In this document: piece after piece, positions 34,112 to 42,588 of the stretch
How the letters are laid out: every line of letters starts with the position of its first letter
Numbering within the stretch: the stretch's first letter is position 1
Assembly (NCBI GenBank): GCA_964401685.1
Contig: CAYNZH010000016.1
Span: forward strand, 1 to 51,734
DNA: 51,734 bases
Reading direction: 5' to 3'
DNA from: DASRQK01 sp964401685
GTDB taxonomy: Bacteria; Bacteroidota; Bacteroidia; Sphingobacteriales; Sphingobacteriaceae
Notes under the pieces: model-generated
Seen by the model: the letters and a program-made list of their open reading frames with translations, nothing else
The model's database searches: none
Told to the model about the DNA's origin: nothing
Position numbers and translations under genes: made by a program

Positions 34112-34942
34112 ATGAAAAAGTACTTTAAATTGAATGGCGCCTATACCTTTGTTCTGGCCCTCGTGGTGGTGATGGTCATTCAGGCCTGTGCCACGGTGCC
34201 TTTAACCGGACGCCGGCAACTGAGTCTGGTCGACGAGTCAGCCATACAGCAGGAAGCAGTCCTTGCTTACCAGCAGTTTCTAGGAGATCCTTCCACAAAA
34301 GTTGTGAGGGGTAATGCCCAAGCAGAAATGGTGCAGCGAGTGGGCAAACGTATAGCCCAAGCCGTGACCAAATTTCTCAACGAAGGAGACTACGCAAATC
34401 AGTACAATTTCCAATGGGAATTCAATTTGATTGATGACAATCAAATCAACGCTTGGTGCATGCCCGGCGGTAAAGTTGCCGTATATGCCGGGATTCTCCC
34501 TGTGACGCGCACGGAAGCTGGGCTCGCAACAGTAATGGGTCATGAGATCGCTCACGCAATAGCGAAACATTCAGCTGAACGCATGTCTCAAACCATTGCT
34601 GCGCAACTAGGCGGTGTGGCTGTTGACGTTGCAACCGCTGAACGTTCCAGTACGACCCGCGCCGTGCTGAATACCGCCTATGGCCTTGGAGGTCAGCTGG
34701 CCCTGCTCAGTTATTCTCGGAATCAGGAGACTGAAGCAGATCGTTTAGGTTTAGTGTTTATGGCCCTAGCTGGATATGACCCGAGCGAAGCAATAGGGTT
34801 CTGGGAGCGTATGATGGAAGCGAAAAGTGCTTCCGGCGGTGCTCCACCAGAATTCTTGAGCACTCACCCCAGCGATGTGCGACGGATCAATAATATTAAA
34901 AAGTTGCTTCCAGAAGCCCAAAGCTATTATCAAAACCGATAA
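34112..34942 (+). CDS. M48-family metallopeptidase, lipoprotein
   Basis: A 276-residue zinc peptidase of the Ste24/BepA/LoiP type. It starts with a lipoprotein signal (VMVIQACATVPLTGRRQL, Cys about 26). The catalytic motif HEIAHAIAKH gives H144, E145 and H148, and the third ligand is likely E208 in NQETEADRLG. The C-terminal FLSTHPSDVRRINNI is typical of the family. Such lipoproteins take part in outer-membrane protein quality control. The pdxH gene starts directly behind it. Confidence 0.94.
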   Translation: MKKYFKLNGAYTFVLALVVVMVIQACATVPLTGRRQLSLVDESAIQQEAVLAYQQFLGDPSTKVVRGNAQAEMVQRVGKRIAQAVTKFLNEGDYANQYNFQWEFNLIDDNQINAWCMPGGKVAVYAGILPVTRTEAGLATVMGHEIAHAIAKHSAERMSQTIAAQLGGVAVDVATAERSSTTRAVLNTAYGLGGQLALLSYSRNQETEADRLGLVFMALAGYDPSEAIGFWERMMEAKSASGGAPPEFLSTHPSDVRRINNIKKLLPEAQSYYQNR

Positions 34943-34948
34943 GTGGGA

Positions 34949-35599
34949 ATGGAGCAGTACGAAATTTCGAAGCTGAGAGAAGAATACACAAAGAGTGTAC
35001 TTAACGAGGGAGACTTGCATCCTGACCCACGCGCTCAGTTTGAGCGATGGCTCGCCGATGCCCTCAACGGTCAGGTGATGGAGCCAAATGCGATGACGCT
35101 GTCGACCTTATCCGAACAAGGGCGAATTTCCTCGCGGATTGTACTCCTGAAAGGTTTGGACCATCGGGGCTTTATTTTCTATACAAATTATCTGAGTAAG
35201 AAAGGACGGGAGCTTTCATTTAATCCCCAAGCTTCCCTTTTGTTTTTCTGGCCTGAGCTTCAAAGACAGGTACGTGTGGAGGGCAAGGTCAAAAAGGTGA
35301 GTGAACAAGAATCTGATCTTTATTTTCACTCCCGGCCAAAAGGGAGCAAACTCGGTGCGTGGGCGTCGGAACAAAGTAGCGAAGTGCGTGCCCGGACCGA
35401 CCTCGATGATCAGTTGCTCAGAATTTCACAGCAATATGAAAACCTCGAAGAAGTGCCGAGGCCGGCTCATTGGGGCGGATTTGTACTCGAGCCGGATTTG
35501 ATTGAATTTTGGCAGGGCCGCGAGAATCGTATGCATGACAGGCTTGTCTACTATGGCAAAAAATCCGGGGAGTGGACGGTGAAGCGATTATCCCCCTGA
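34949..35599 (+). CDS. pdxH: Pyridoxamine 5'-phosphate oxidase
   Basis: FMN enzyme oxidising PNP and PMP to PLP. The ATG at 34949 (MEQYEISKLREEY, 216 residues) is preferred; a GTG at 34943, directly after the preceding stop, is also possible. Conserved blocks: DPRAQFERWLADA, EPNAMTLSTLSEQG, SRIVLLKGLDHRGFIFYTNY, the FMN-binding LLFFWPELQRQVRVEG, SRPKGSKLGAWAS, and the C-terminal FWQGRENRMHDR with the PLP-binding HDR. Several PLP enzymes in this window (lat, ACC-type, cystathionine-type, class IV) use its product. Confidence 0.96.
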   Translation: MEQYEISKLREEYTKSVLNEGDLHPDPRAQFERWLADALNGQVMEPNAMTLSTLSEQGRISSRIVLLKGLDHRGFIFYTNYLSKKGRELSFNPQASLLFFWPELQRQVRVEGKVKKVSEQESDLYFHSRPKGSKLGAWASEQSSEVRARTDLDDQLLRISQQYENLEEVPRPAHWGGFVLEPDLIEFWQGRENRMHDRLVYYGKKSGEWTVKRLSP

Positions 35600-35671
35600 A
35601 CGTAGGTTTATTTTAGTAATAATAAAAAACCAAACCCTGCCAAATTTTGTTATATCTTAAAATGAACAATT

Positions 35672-35962
35672 ATGGCTAAGGGAACAAAAAAACTGATTAA
35701 AGGCGCGAAGGGAGATCTGGGCAGTCAGATAGAATATATGAACTTGTCTCGTTCCGAACGTTTGATATCTATTGCAAGTGGTGCGTGCATATTGTACGGC
35801 GGAATTGTGAAGCTTTTCAAGAAACCCAAAACGGGAATACTCAAGGTCGCGGGTGGTAGTGCCTTGATTCTGAGAGGAGCCACGGGATATTGCCCTATGC
35901 GGCAAGCTATTGATTCGCCTGCGGACAACCGCGTCACCATCGTTGAACATCGTATTGTGTGA
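35672..35962 (+). CDS. DUF2892/YgaP-like small membrane protein
   Basis: A 96-residue protein with two hydrophobic stretches (LISIASGACILYGGIVKLF at about 31-49, and GILKVAGGSALILRGATGYCPM at about 55-76) joined by a basic turn, as in the DUF2892 membrane module of YgaP. The CPM motif and following polar tail resemble DUF2892 members in Bacteroidota. Function unknown. A hairpin 61 bases downstream may terminate it. Confidence 0.75.
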   Translation: MAKGTKKLIKGAKGDLGSQIEYMNLSRSERLISIASGACILYGGIVKLFKKPKTGILKVAGGSALILRGATGYCPMRQAIDSPADNRVTIVEHRIV

Positions 35963-36013
35963 TCGACATTCGGTGATCGATTGCATAATCAACGTTTGAA
36001 TCTCGGTAGGCAG

Positions 36014-36065
36014 TTGGGAATTTAGCGTATTTTGGCTAGTTTTGCTGAAAAGGCCAAAATACGCT
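36014..36065 (+). promoter_or_regulatory. Promoter within a 13-bp perfect inverted repeat
   Basis: TTG at 36014-36016, 20 bases, then TAGTTTTG at 36037-36044 form a good promoter. The arms 36024-36036 and 36053-36065 are perfect reverse complements over 13 bp, and the -7 box fills the start of the 16-base loop. This could be an operator, or a terminator of the preceding gene that contains the next promoter. Confidence 0.6.
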
Positions 36066-36070
36066 TTCTT

Positions 36071-37120
36071 ATGCAACCTAACCAAGAACCCACGCTCGAG
36101 CACCTGTCCGTTCATCATGTCGGAAACAAAACGCAGCAAGGCCCTCTAATTCTTTCTGAAACCCCCGTCGATGTCAACGATAATGTCCTGTTGGGCCTTC
36201 TCACCCATTTCTTTCTAAATCCGTTTACGAAAGTGCAGGAAACCTATTCTTTTTATGAAGAAGCAAAGCGCCTTGAGCTTAATGAAATTTATGTATTTGC
36301 GAAACGATTATTTAACGGGTCGCTTTCCTTTCATGAATTTTCACAAAACGTTTGTAAGCATTTGTTTCATGTCTCCAATCACCCCCAGATAAAGGGGGGC
36401 GAGGTTTATGTCACACTTTGGGAGGACTATTTGTTTGAAGGTAAATACACGCAAGCAATTGGGATATTTAAATCGGAAAATAAGGAATCCTACTTGAAGG
36501 TGTATCCGCATAAGGATAATTTCGCAATTGAGTACGAACAAGAGGCGATAAACATTCATAAACTGGACAAAGGTTGTCTGATCATAAACCAAGAGGAAGA
36601 CCTTGGCTATGTTGTACAAGCACTCGACCAGACAAATCGTCAGCAGGAAGCCGTTTATTGGAAAGATCACTTTCTGCAAGTTCGTCCACGGAGCGACGCA
36701 TTTCATCAGACTGAAAAGTACATGAAGGTCTACAAAACGTTTGTAACCGAACAGCTGGATGAGCGTTTCGAGATGGAGAAGGCAGACAAGATGGATCTGC
36801 TCAATAAATCAATGCAGTTCTTTAAGCAAAAAGAGGTGTTCAAACAAAGTGAGTTTGAAGAAGAGGTGATTGGTAATAAGGATGCAATCGCCTTATTCAA
36901 TGATTATAAATCTACACAAGAACAAGATACGGTTCTGGAGACCGAATTTTCTATTTCGGACAAAGCAGTCAAGAAAATGCATGCCACCTTCCGGAGTGTG
37001 TTAAAATTGGATAAAAACTTCCATGTCTACGTTCACGGAAAACGTGAGTACATAGAAAAGGGTTATGACGAGGCCAAGCAACTGCATTATTATAAACTTT
37101 ATTTTGAAAAGGAAAATTGA
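36071..37120 (+). CDS. Nucleoid-associated protein, NdpA/YejK-like (37-kDa family)
   Basis: A 349-residue protein of the NA37/NdpA family (PF04245), which in E. coli (YejK) is found in the nucleoid. The ATG at 36071 is chosen because the promoter box at 36037-36044 lies inside any longer reading frame. Early blocks LEHLSVHHVGNK and ETPVDVNDNVLLGLLTHFFL, with GGEVYVTLWEDYLFEG in the middle and a C-terminal beta region (FRSVLKLDKNFHVYVHG), fit the family. Binding to DNA and the cellular role are not known in detail, and the assignment rests on these remembered blocks. Confidence 0.8.
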   Translation: MQPNQEPTLEHLSVHHVGNKTQQGPLILSETPVDVNDNVLLGLLTHFFLNPFTKVQETYSFYEEAKRLELNEIYVFAKRLFNGSLSFHEFSQNVCKHLFHVSNHPQIKGGEVYVTLWEDYLFEGKYTQAIGIFKSENKESYLKVYPHKDNFAIEYEQEAINIHKLDKGCLIINQEEDLGYVVQALDQTNRQQEAVYWKDHFLQVRPRSDAFHQTEKYMKVYKTFVTEQLDERFEMEKADKMDLLNKSMQFFKQKEVFKQSEFEEEVIGNKDAIALFNDYKSTQEQDTVLETEFSISDKAVKKMHATFRSVLKLDKNFHVYVHGKREYIEKGYDEAKQLHYYKLYFEKEN

Positions 37121-37144
37121 AGCATTTGGCATGATGTTTGATTA

Positions 37145-37171
37145 TTTGACTAATTGAGTTAAAAAGTCAAA
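37145..37171. repeat. Short inverted repeat after the NdpA-like gene
   Basis: A 7-bp perfect repeat (TTTGACT at 37145-37151, AGTCAAA at 37165-37171) with a 13-base loop. It could be a weak terminator or a binding site before the small barrel gene; evidence is thin. Confidence 0.3.
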
Positions 37172-37218
37172 GTAATGGTATTTTGATTTTTAGTTTTTTT
37201 AATTTAATCATCAAACAA

Positions 37219-37815
37219 ATGAACAAAGTGTTTTTTATGGCGATTGCAGCTGTCGCAATCAGTTTTTCTGCAACTGCACAAACTGAAAAAGGGAAGCTGA
37301 TGCTAGGAGGGAACGTATCCTATGATTATCAAAAAGTTGAAAATGCTGACAATGCGTCACACGCATTTCAATTGGCTCCATCCGTCGGCTACTTTTTTGG
37401 CGATAATTTCGCCGCTGGTTTGGGTCTGGGGTATGGCTATTACGAAAACGTGAGCGGTGCTTCGGCTTTCGGAATCGCTGACCAGATTCACGCGTTTCAG
37501 CTCGCGCCTTTTGCCCGCGCGTACCAAGGGGACGGTGATTTCAAGTTCTTTGGTCAATTGTCGGTGCCGATGGCTTGGGGTACAGCGCATGTTAACGATG
37601 AAAAAATAGGGAGCCTGGAGTCTTACGGCGTCGCAGTTTCCCCCGGATTTGCCTGGTTTCCAACCAGCAAAATTGGCTTGGAATTGTCCGTAAAGGGTTT
37701 GTATTTTGAAAACAACACGATCAACCCTGAAATCGGAAGCAAAGTGACACAAAATTCTTTCGGGTTGAATGCAGATTCGTTTGCCCCTAAGATCGGCGTG
37801 CAGTTTTATTTCTAA
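37219..37815 (+). CDS. Small outer-membrane beta-barrel protein
   Basis: Start at MNKVFFMAIAAVAISFSATAQ, a typical signal peptide (cleavage after TAQ, about 21); upstream in-frame codons do not form a signal. The 198-residue mature part shows alternating strands of an 8-stranded porin-like barrel (LMLGGNVSYDYQKV, FAAGLGLGYGYYENV, FKFFGQLSVPMAWG, IGLELSVKGLYFE) and ends in KIGVQFYF with the terminal Phe expected of outer-membrane proteins. Function unknown; similar OmpW/OmpX-like barrels are frequent in Bacteroidota. Confidence 0.85.
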   Translation: MNKVFFMAIAAVAISFSATAQTEKGKLMLGGNVSYDYQKVENADNASHAFQLAPSVGYFFGDNFAAGLGLGYGYYENVSGASAFGIADQIHAFQLAPFARAYQGDGDFKFFGQLSVPMAWGTAHVNDEKIGSLESYGVAVSPGFAWFPTSKIGLELSVKGLYFENNTINPEIGSKVTQNSFGLNADSFAPKIGVQFYF

Positions 37816-37829
37816 GGATTGCCAATAAA

Positions 37830-37862
37830 TATCCGCCGGGTACGCAAGGCATCCGGCGGATA
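37830..37862. terminator. Bidirectional terminator between barrel gene and gapA
   Basis: A perfect 10-bp GC-rich stem (TATCCGCCGG at 37830-37839, CCGGCGGATA at 37853-37862) with a 13-base loop, between convergent genes and flanked by AT-rich sequence. Confidence 0.75.
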
Positions 37863-37873
37863 ATTATTCGCGT

Positions 37874-38884
37874 TTAGACCTTTTCATGACTAAGATGGAC
37901 GACCAGATCCACCAACCGATTGGCGTAGCCAAATTCATTGTCGTACCAGCCGACAACCTTCACTAGACCACCCACAACTGACGTCAACTGCGCATCAAAC
38001 ACACAGGAATAGGGGCTATTGATCACATCTACAGACACAATAGGATCCTCGGTGTATTTCAATATGCTTTTCATTGGTCCCTCGGCAGCTTCTTTAAAGA
38101 CGCTGTTAATTTCTGCCACTGTAGCCGCTTTTTCCAGGGTACAGGTAAAATCAGTAAGCGATCCATTCAGAACCGGCACACGAATGCCTGCCCCGCCAAG
38201 TCTTCCTTCCAAATGAGGGAATACATTGGTGATCGCCTTTGCGGCCCCCGTACTGGTCGGAATTATAGACGCTGAAGCAGCCCTTGCCCTGCGGAAATCC
38301 CGATGCGGAGCGTCATGCAGATTTTGGTCACCTGTCATGCTATGAACCGTAGTAATGTAGCCGTCCTTGATCTTCCAGTGCTGGTCCAGAATTTTCACAA
38401 GGGGAGCAACATTGTTGGTGGTGCAGGAGGCATTCGACAGAATCTTCTTGTTTAGGTTTACCTCCAACTCATTGATGCCCATGACAATCGTGGGAACATC
38501 CTTATCAGGTGAAGGCGCAGAAATGATAACCTGCTTGGCACCGGCTTCCAGGTGCCGGCCTGCAGCTGCAGCAGAGGTAAATTTACCGGTGGATTCTATG
38601 ACAAAATCAACGCCTAACGCACCCCACGGGAGCTTTTCGGGAGCAGCCTCTTGAAAAACCTCAATCGCGTGACCGTCCACCTCAAGCATTCTCTTCCCTT
38701 TGATCGATACCGTACCCGGAAATGGACCGTGAACCGAGTCGTATTTCAACAGATGGCACAGGGTGTCCATGTCCGCCAGGTCATTTATTGCGACGATCTG
38801 CAAATCTTCTCGTTGACGGGCTATCAAGTTCCTTAAGGTATGGCGGCCGATCCGGCCAAAGCCATTAATGGCTATTTTCTTCAT
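37874..38884 (-). CDS. gapA: Glyceraldehyde-3-phosphate dehydrogenase
   Basis: NAD-dependent oxidative phosphorylation of glyceraldehyde 3-phosphate (reversible). 336 residues, normal length. Visible: NGFGRIGRHTLRNL at the start (Rossmann), SAPSPDKDVPTIVMGIN, the catalytic cysteine C154 in SNASCTTNNVAPLVKIL, the partner histidine in VHSMTGDQNLHD, and the closing WYDNEFGYANRLVDL. The Asp in AINDLAD, at the end of the second strand, suggests NAD rather than NADP use. A minus-strand TAATTTTG box lies 19 bases before the start. Confidence 0.98.
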   Translation of the reverse strand: MKKIAINGFGRIGRHTLRNLIARQREDLQIVAINDLADMDTLCHLLKYDSVHGPFPGTVSIKGKRMLEVDGHAIEVFQEAAPEKLPWGALGVDFVIESTGKFTSAAAAGRHLEAGAKQVIISAPSPDKDVPTIVMGINELEVNLNKKILSNASCTTNNVAPLVKILDQHWKIKDGYITTVHSMTGDQNLHDAPHRDFRRARAASASIIPTSTGAAKAITNVFPHLEGRLGGAGIRVPVLNGSLTDFTCTLEKAATVAEINSVFKEAAEGPMKSILKYTEDPIVSVDVINSPYSCVFDAQLTSVVGGLVKVVGWYDNEFGYANRLVDLVVHLSHEKV

Positions 38885-38903
38885 TTTTCGACAAATCGTT
38901 TTT

Positions 38904-38911
38904 CAAAATTA
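38904..38911 (-). promoter_or_regulatory. -7 box of gapA
   Basis: TAATTTTG on the minus strand, an exact match to TAnnTTTG, 19 bases before the gapA start. The -33 part is not clear. Confidence 0.5.
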
Positions 38912-38923
38912 ACAATAAATGCC

Positions 38924-38931
38924 TATCTTTA
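38924..38931 (+). promoter_or_regulatory. -7 box of ctlX
   Basis: TATCTTTA, one base off the consensus, with a T-rich segment about 20 bases upstream. It lies directly before an alternative GTG (38932), which makes the later ATG at 38962 the likelier ctlX start. It is back to back with the gapA box. Confidence 0.4.
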
Positions 38932-38961
38932 GTGAACTTTGACGAATTAAGAACCGATTTT

Positions 38962-39870
38962 ATGAACAATGTGCTGCTAATGATCCGGCCGGTCGACTTT
39001 GATTTTAATAGTCAAACCGCCGTAAATAATGCATTCCAAGTAGCTCCCCAAGATTACGCGGAGCGCGCGAGTATACAGATAAAAGCCCTACAAGAGTTTG
39101 ACGGCCTTGTCCAGGTCCTTAAAGACAATGATATAGAGGTCATGGTCATTCAGGATACTCCCGAGCCTCACACTCCTGATAGCATTTTTCCTAATAATTG
39201 GATTTCCTTTCATCCCGATGGAACGTTGGTTTATTACCCGATGTTTGCTGAAAATCGGCGAAAAGAAAAGAAGCCCGCTATAATCAACGAGATTAAGAAC
39301 CGGTTTGAAGTGCGAACGGAGATAGACTTTTCGTCTTATGCCGAGCAGGGAATATTTCTTGAAGGAACGGGCAGTTTTGTGCTGGATAGGGAGAATCACG
39401 TGGCCTACGCATGCATCTCTCCGCGTACAGATCAGCAACTATTCAAAGAATTTTGTGTGAAACTCGGATATGAGCCGGTGATTTTTGAGGCTTTTGATGT
39501 TTTGGGAGTACCCGTTTACCATACCAATGTGCTGATGTGTATCGCTGACAACTACGCAGTCATCAATTTGATCGCTATTCCTCCTGGAGACCGTGAGCGG
39601 GTAGTGGAAAAATTGGAGGATACCGGTAAGAAAATTATAGATATCAACCAGGATCAAATGGCCGCTTTTGCAGGTAATATGCTTCAAGTACGTGACAGAA
39701 AAGGAAATACCAAGCTCGTGATGTCCAGTCAGGCGTACAGCAGCCTCACTCCCGAGCAACGTGAGGAGCTTTCAGATCTGGATACGCTAATTCATGCCCC
39801 CCTGGATAGCATTGAAAAATACGGCGGGGGCAGCGCCAGATGTATGATGGCAGAAATAATCCTGCAATAA
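38962..39870 (+). CDS. ctlX: Amidinotransferase-family hydrolase, CtlX-like
   Basis: A 302-residue protein of the guanidino-modifying pentein superfamily (arginine deiminase, DDAH, amidinotransferase). The likely Cys-His-Glu/Asp catalytic set is seen as the early PEPHTPDSIFPNNWISFHPDG block, EGTGSFVLDRENHVAYACISPR, VYHTNVLMCIA with the histidine, and the catalytic Cys in GGGSARCMMAEI at the C-terminus. The closest named relative is CtlX, reported for citrulline use in Francisella; arginine or citrulline as substrate is inferred. The NUDIX gene overlaps its stop by one base (TAATG). Confidence 0.85.
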   Translation: MNNVLLMIRPVDFDFNSQTAVNNAFQVAPQDYAERASIQIKALQEFDGLVQVLKDNDIEVMVIQDTPEPHTPDSIFPNNWISFHPDGTLVYYPMFAENRRKEKKPAIINEIKNRFEVRTEIDFSSYAEQGIFLEGTGSFVLDRENHVAYACISPRTDQQLFKEFCVKLGYEPVIFEAFDVLGVPVYHTNVLMCIADNYAVINLIAIPPGDRERVVEKLEDTGKKIIDINQDQMAAFAGNMLQVRDRKGNTKLVMSSQAYSSLTPEQREELSDLDTLIHAPLDSIEKYGGGSARCMMAEIILQ

Positions 39871-40319
39871 TGTCCTACTTTAATATCAGAGCTTACGGAT
39901 TGTTGTTAAATGAGCGAAATGAATTGTTATTGAGCGACGAAAAAGGCTACGGAATGAGCTTCACCAAGTTTCCGGGCGGAGGCATAGAACTGGGCGAAGG
40001 CTTGAGGGACGGATTGAAACGAGAATTTGTTGAGGAATGCATGCTTGAGGTAGAGATTGTGCGCCATCTCTACACGACTGAAGAATTTATTCCTTCCGCT
40101 TTTGATGAAAGCCAGGTCATTGCGGTGTACTTTTTGGTTCATGCCATGAACCTCGCAGACTGGGACATCCGGGTGCCCGATCGCAAAATTAGCAAAGACG
40201 AAGCCATTCAAGAGCAAACCTTTCGCTGGGTACCCTTGAATGAGCTCCAAGATGAGATGCTCACCTTTGAAATGGATAGGCGAGCACTTGAGGCTTTGAG
40301 ACTTAGCCTTTATATCTAA
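39870..40319 (+). CDS. NUDIX hydrolase
   Basis: A 149-residue protein that cleaves nucleoside diphosphates linked to another moiety. The start MSYFNIRAYGLLL overlaps the ctlX stop (TAATG), supporting coupled translation. The Nudix box runs from G37 to about residue 59 (GGIELGEGLRDGLKREFVEE), with the usual E43, R51, E52, E55 and E56, but the final Gly of the motif is replaced by Met. The substrate is unknown. Its last 17 bases overlap the convergent ABC permease gene. Confidence 0.9.
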   Translation: MSYFNIRAYGLLLNERNELLLSDEKGYGMSFTKFPGGGIELGEGLRDGLKREFVEECMLEVEIVRHLYTTEEFIPSAFDESQVIAVYFLVHAMNLADWDIRVPDRKISKDEAIQEQTFRWVPLNELQDEMLTFEMDRRALEALRLSLYI

Positions 40320-41613
40320 ACCATTTGGCCAGCTCTTTGTAGCTGGCTTTCTTGCCATACATGAGTATTCCTACACGGTAGATCCGTGCAGCAACCCAGG
40401 TGGTAAACACGAAACCACCAACCAATAAGCCCATCGAAACAAGTATTTCCCATAGAGGAACTCCAAAAGGAATGCGAACCATCATGGCCACAGGCGATGT
40501 GAGCGGAATCATGCTCAACCATACCGCAAGCGGACCGTTGGGATCATTTACGAGCACACCGAAGGAAAGCACATAGGCGAAAAGTAGGGGCATCGTGATC
40601 GGTAACATAAATTGCTGCGTCTCTGTTTCATTATCGACTGCAGAGCCAACTGCCGCGAAAAGCGCACTGTACAACATATAGCCACCCAGAAAGTAGATGA
40701 TAAAACTCAGGATTATCGTTGTGAAATCCAGCGAGTTCAGTGCAGCGATCACCTCTTTGCTGATATCATCTTCCACACCAGCAGCCATTGCTCCACTTTG
40801 CTGAGCAATCTCCTGTGTGACGTTTGGTTGGTCAAGAAAAACCTGTGACGCGATCGCCATTAACGAGGAGGAAATCACAATCCATAGCGTAAATTGAGTC
40901 AGCCCAACCAAGCCAATTCCTATAATTTTGCCCATCATCAGTTGAAACGGCTTGACCGAGGAAATGATCACCTCAACGATGCGATTGTTTTTCTCTTCAA
41001 TAATGCCGCGCATGACCTGAGAGCCATATATAAACAAGGAAATATAAACCAGGATTGCAAGAATCATAGAGATGACCATAGCTGCGCCGGCGCTGGATTC
41101 CTTGACCTGTCCACTTTCGGTGATCTCCTTTGCTGCGATACGAACGCTTGGGTTGATGCTTTCCAGCGTCTTCACGTCGATCCCAGACTCCAGCAAGAGA
41201 TGATTTTTCAGGATCGCCTCAAGTTCGTCTTCGATTTCGTTTTGAACCGCCAGCCCTGCCTTTTGGGAAGAGATCAATTCGACCTGCAGTTGATCACCAA
41301 TCGTTTCAGGAATCACCAAAAGGTAATTTTTATCTCCCAGTTTCGTAATCCGCTCGCTTTCCTGGTCTATTGTACCAGAAGTAGTATGATAGCTAATCTT
41401 ACTATTCGTTTCTAAATGAGGCGCGAATAACCCGCTTCTGTCCACCACATGTACGGTTGCGTTCGCGTTCCTGAAACTTTGTGTTGTCAGAAATATCATC
41501 AAGGCGTACAAACCAATAATGAAAACCGGGACCAGGATCGTCACCAAGAGAAAGGATTTCTTTTTTACCCGACTCAGATATTCCCTTTGTATAATTAAGG
41601 CTATTTTGTTCAT
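40303..41613 (-). CDS. ABC-2 type transporter permease (NatB-like)
   Basis: A 436-residue inner-membrane permease. One N-terminal membrane segment (SFLLVTILVPVFIIGLYALMIFL at about 20-42) is followed by a large extracytoplasmic domain to about 175, then five more hydrophobic segments, which is the ABC-2 exporter layout. MRGIIEEKNNRIVEVIISSVKPFQLMMGKIIG, the cytoplasmic linker conserved in NatB-like permeases, is at about 203-234. Paired with the ATPase gene immediately upstream (2 bases apart), it forms an exporter; the substrate (Na+, lipids or drugs in relatives) is not known. Confidence 0.9.
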   Translation of the reverse strand: MNKIALIIQREYLSRVKKKSFLLVTILVPVFIIGLYALMIFLTTQSFRNANATVHVVDRSGLFAPHLETNSKISYHTTSGTIDQESERITKLGDKNYLLVIPETIGDQLQVELISSQKAGLAVQNEIEDELEAILKNHLLLESGIDVKTLESINPSVRIAAKEITESGQVKESSAGAAMVISMILAILVYISLFIYGSQVMRGIIEEKNNRIVEVIISSVKPFQLMMGKIIGIGLVGLTQFTLWIVISSSLMAIASQVFLDQPNVTQEIAQQSGAMAAGVEDDISKEVIAALNSLDFTTIILSFIIYFLGGYMLYSALFAAVGSAVDNETETQQFMLPITMPLLFAYVLSFGVLVNDPNGPLAVWLSMIPLTSPVAMMVRIPFGVPLWEILVSMGLLVGGFVFTTWVAARIYRVGILMYGKKASYKELAKWFRYKG

Positions 41614-41615
41614 TG

Positions 41616-42530
41616 TTATATGCTGTATTGAGTGACTTGGTCTACGAATATATCATGTACCGAAGGAATGATCTCTTTGAATTCATGAATTTCTGCAGCG
41701 GGCAATAAGTGAGATAATAGGGTATTTCCGGTTTGCCCTTGGGCAAGGCGAATGATTGCTTCTTGATGGAATCTCCCCTGATTTTGTTCCAGGATATCAA
41801 AAAGACCACTGACTGAGCTGAGGGTCGACGAGGTTTTTGATGTATAAGCTACCTTGTACGTAGAATTCTTAAATCTGTTTTTGATTTCGTGTACGTCGCC
41901 TTCCAGTATTTTTTTAGATTTATGAATCAGGGCGATGCTGTGGCAGAGTTCCTCGACTGATTCCATCCGATGTGTCGAAAAAATTATTGTAGCGCCCCGT
42001 TTGTTTAAGCCGAGGATTTCGTTTTTGATAACATTCACATTGACCGGGTCGAAACCGGAGAACGGTTCGTCCAGGATGATCAAATCCGGTTCGTGGACCA
42101 CTGTGGCCACGAATTGGACTTTTTGTTGCATTCCTTTGCTGAGTTCCTCAACCTTTTTGTCCCACCAGCTCAGCATGTCCATCTTTTCAAACCAATGCTT
42201 GATCCTCTTGACGGCCTCTGCTTTCGATAACCCCTTTAACTGGGCGAGATACAACATCTGCTCGCCGATAGCCATCTTTTTATAAAGACCTCTCTCCTCG
42301 GGAAGGTAACCTATTCTCGGGATATGGTGTGGCGATAACTTTTCGCCGTCAAAGAGGATTTCACCTGAGTCGGGAGCGGTAATCTGATTGATGATCCGGA
42401 TGAGCGACGTTTTCCCTGCGCCATTCGGCCCGAGCAAACCAAAAATTTCGCCCTTCTTTATGTGCATAGTGACCTCATCAAGCGCCCTATGCTGCGCATA
42501 TTGTTTTACAATCTGATTTATCTGTAACAT
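41616..42530 (-). CDS. ABC transporter ATP-binding protein (NatA-like)
   Basis: A 304-residue ABC ATPase: Walker A GLLGPNGAGKTSLI at about 32-45, Q-loop region in LFDGEKLSP/IGYLPEERGLYKKM, signature ELSKGMQQKVQF, Walker B LIILDEPFSGFDP and the H-loop FSTHRMESVEEL. A C-terminal DUF4162-type extension (about 215-304) is typical of NatA-like exporters. It drives the permease encoded immediately behind it. Confidence 0.94.
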   Translation of the reverse strand: MLQINQIVKQYAQHRALDEVTMHIKKGEIFGLLGPNGAGKTSLIRIINQITAPDSGEILFDGEKLSPHHIPRIGYLPEERGLYKKMAIGEQMLYLAQLKGLSKAEAVKRIKHWFEKMDMLSWWDKKVEELSKGMQQKVQFVATVVHEPDLIILDEPFSGFDPVNVNVIKNEILGLNKRGATIIFSTHRMESVEELCHSIALIHKSKKILEGDVHEIKNRFKNSTYKVAYTSKTSSTLSSVSGLFDILEQNQGRFHQEAIIRLAQGQTGNTLLSHLLPAAEIHEFKEIIPSVHDIFVDQVTQYSI

Positions 42531-42588
42531 GTAATGTATACGGTTTAGTATTTGACGGCGGATTCCTCCAAAAGTTACATGTATCTCG

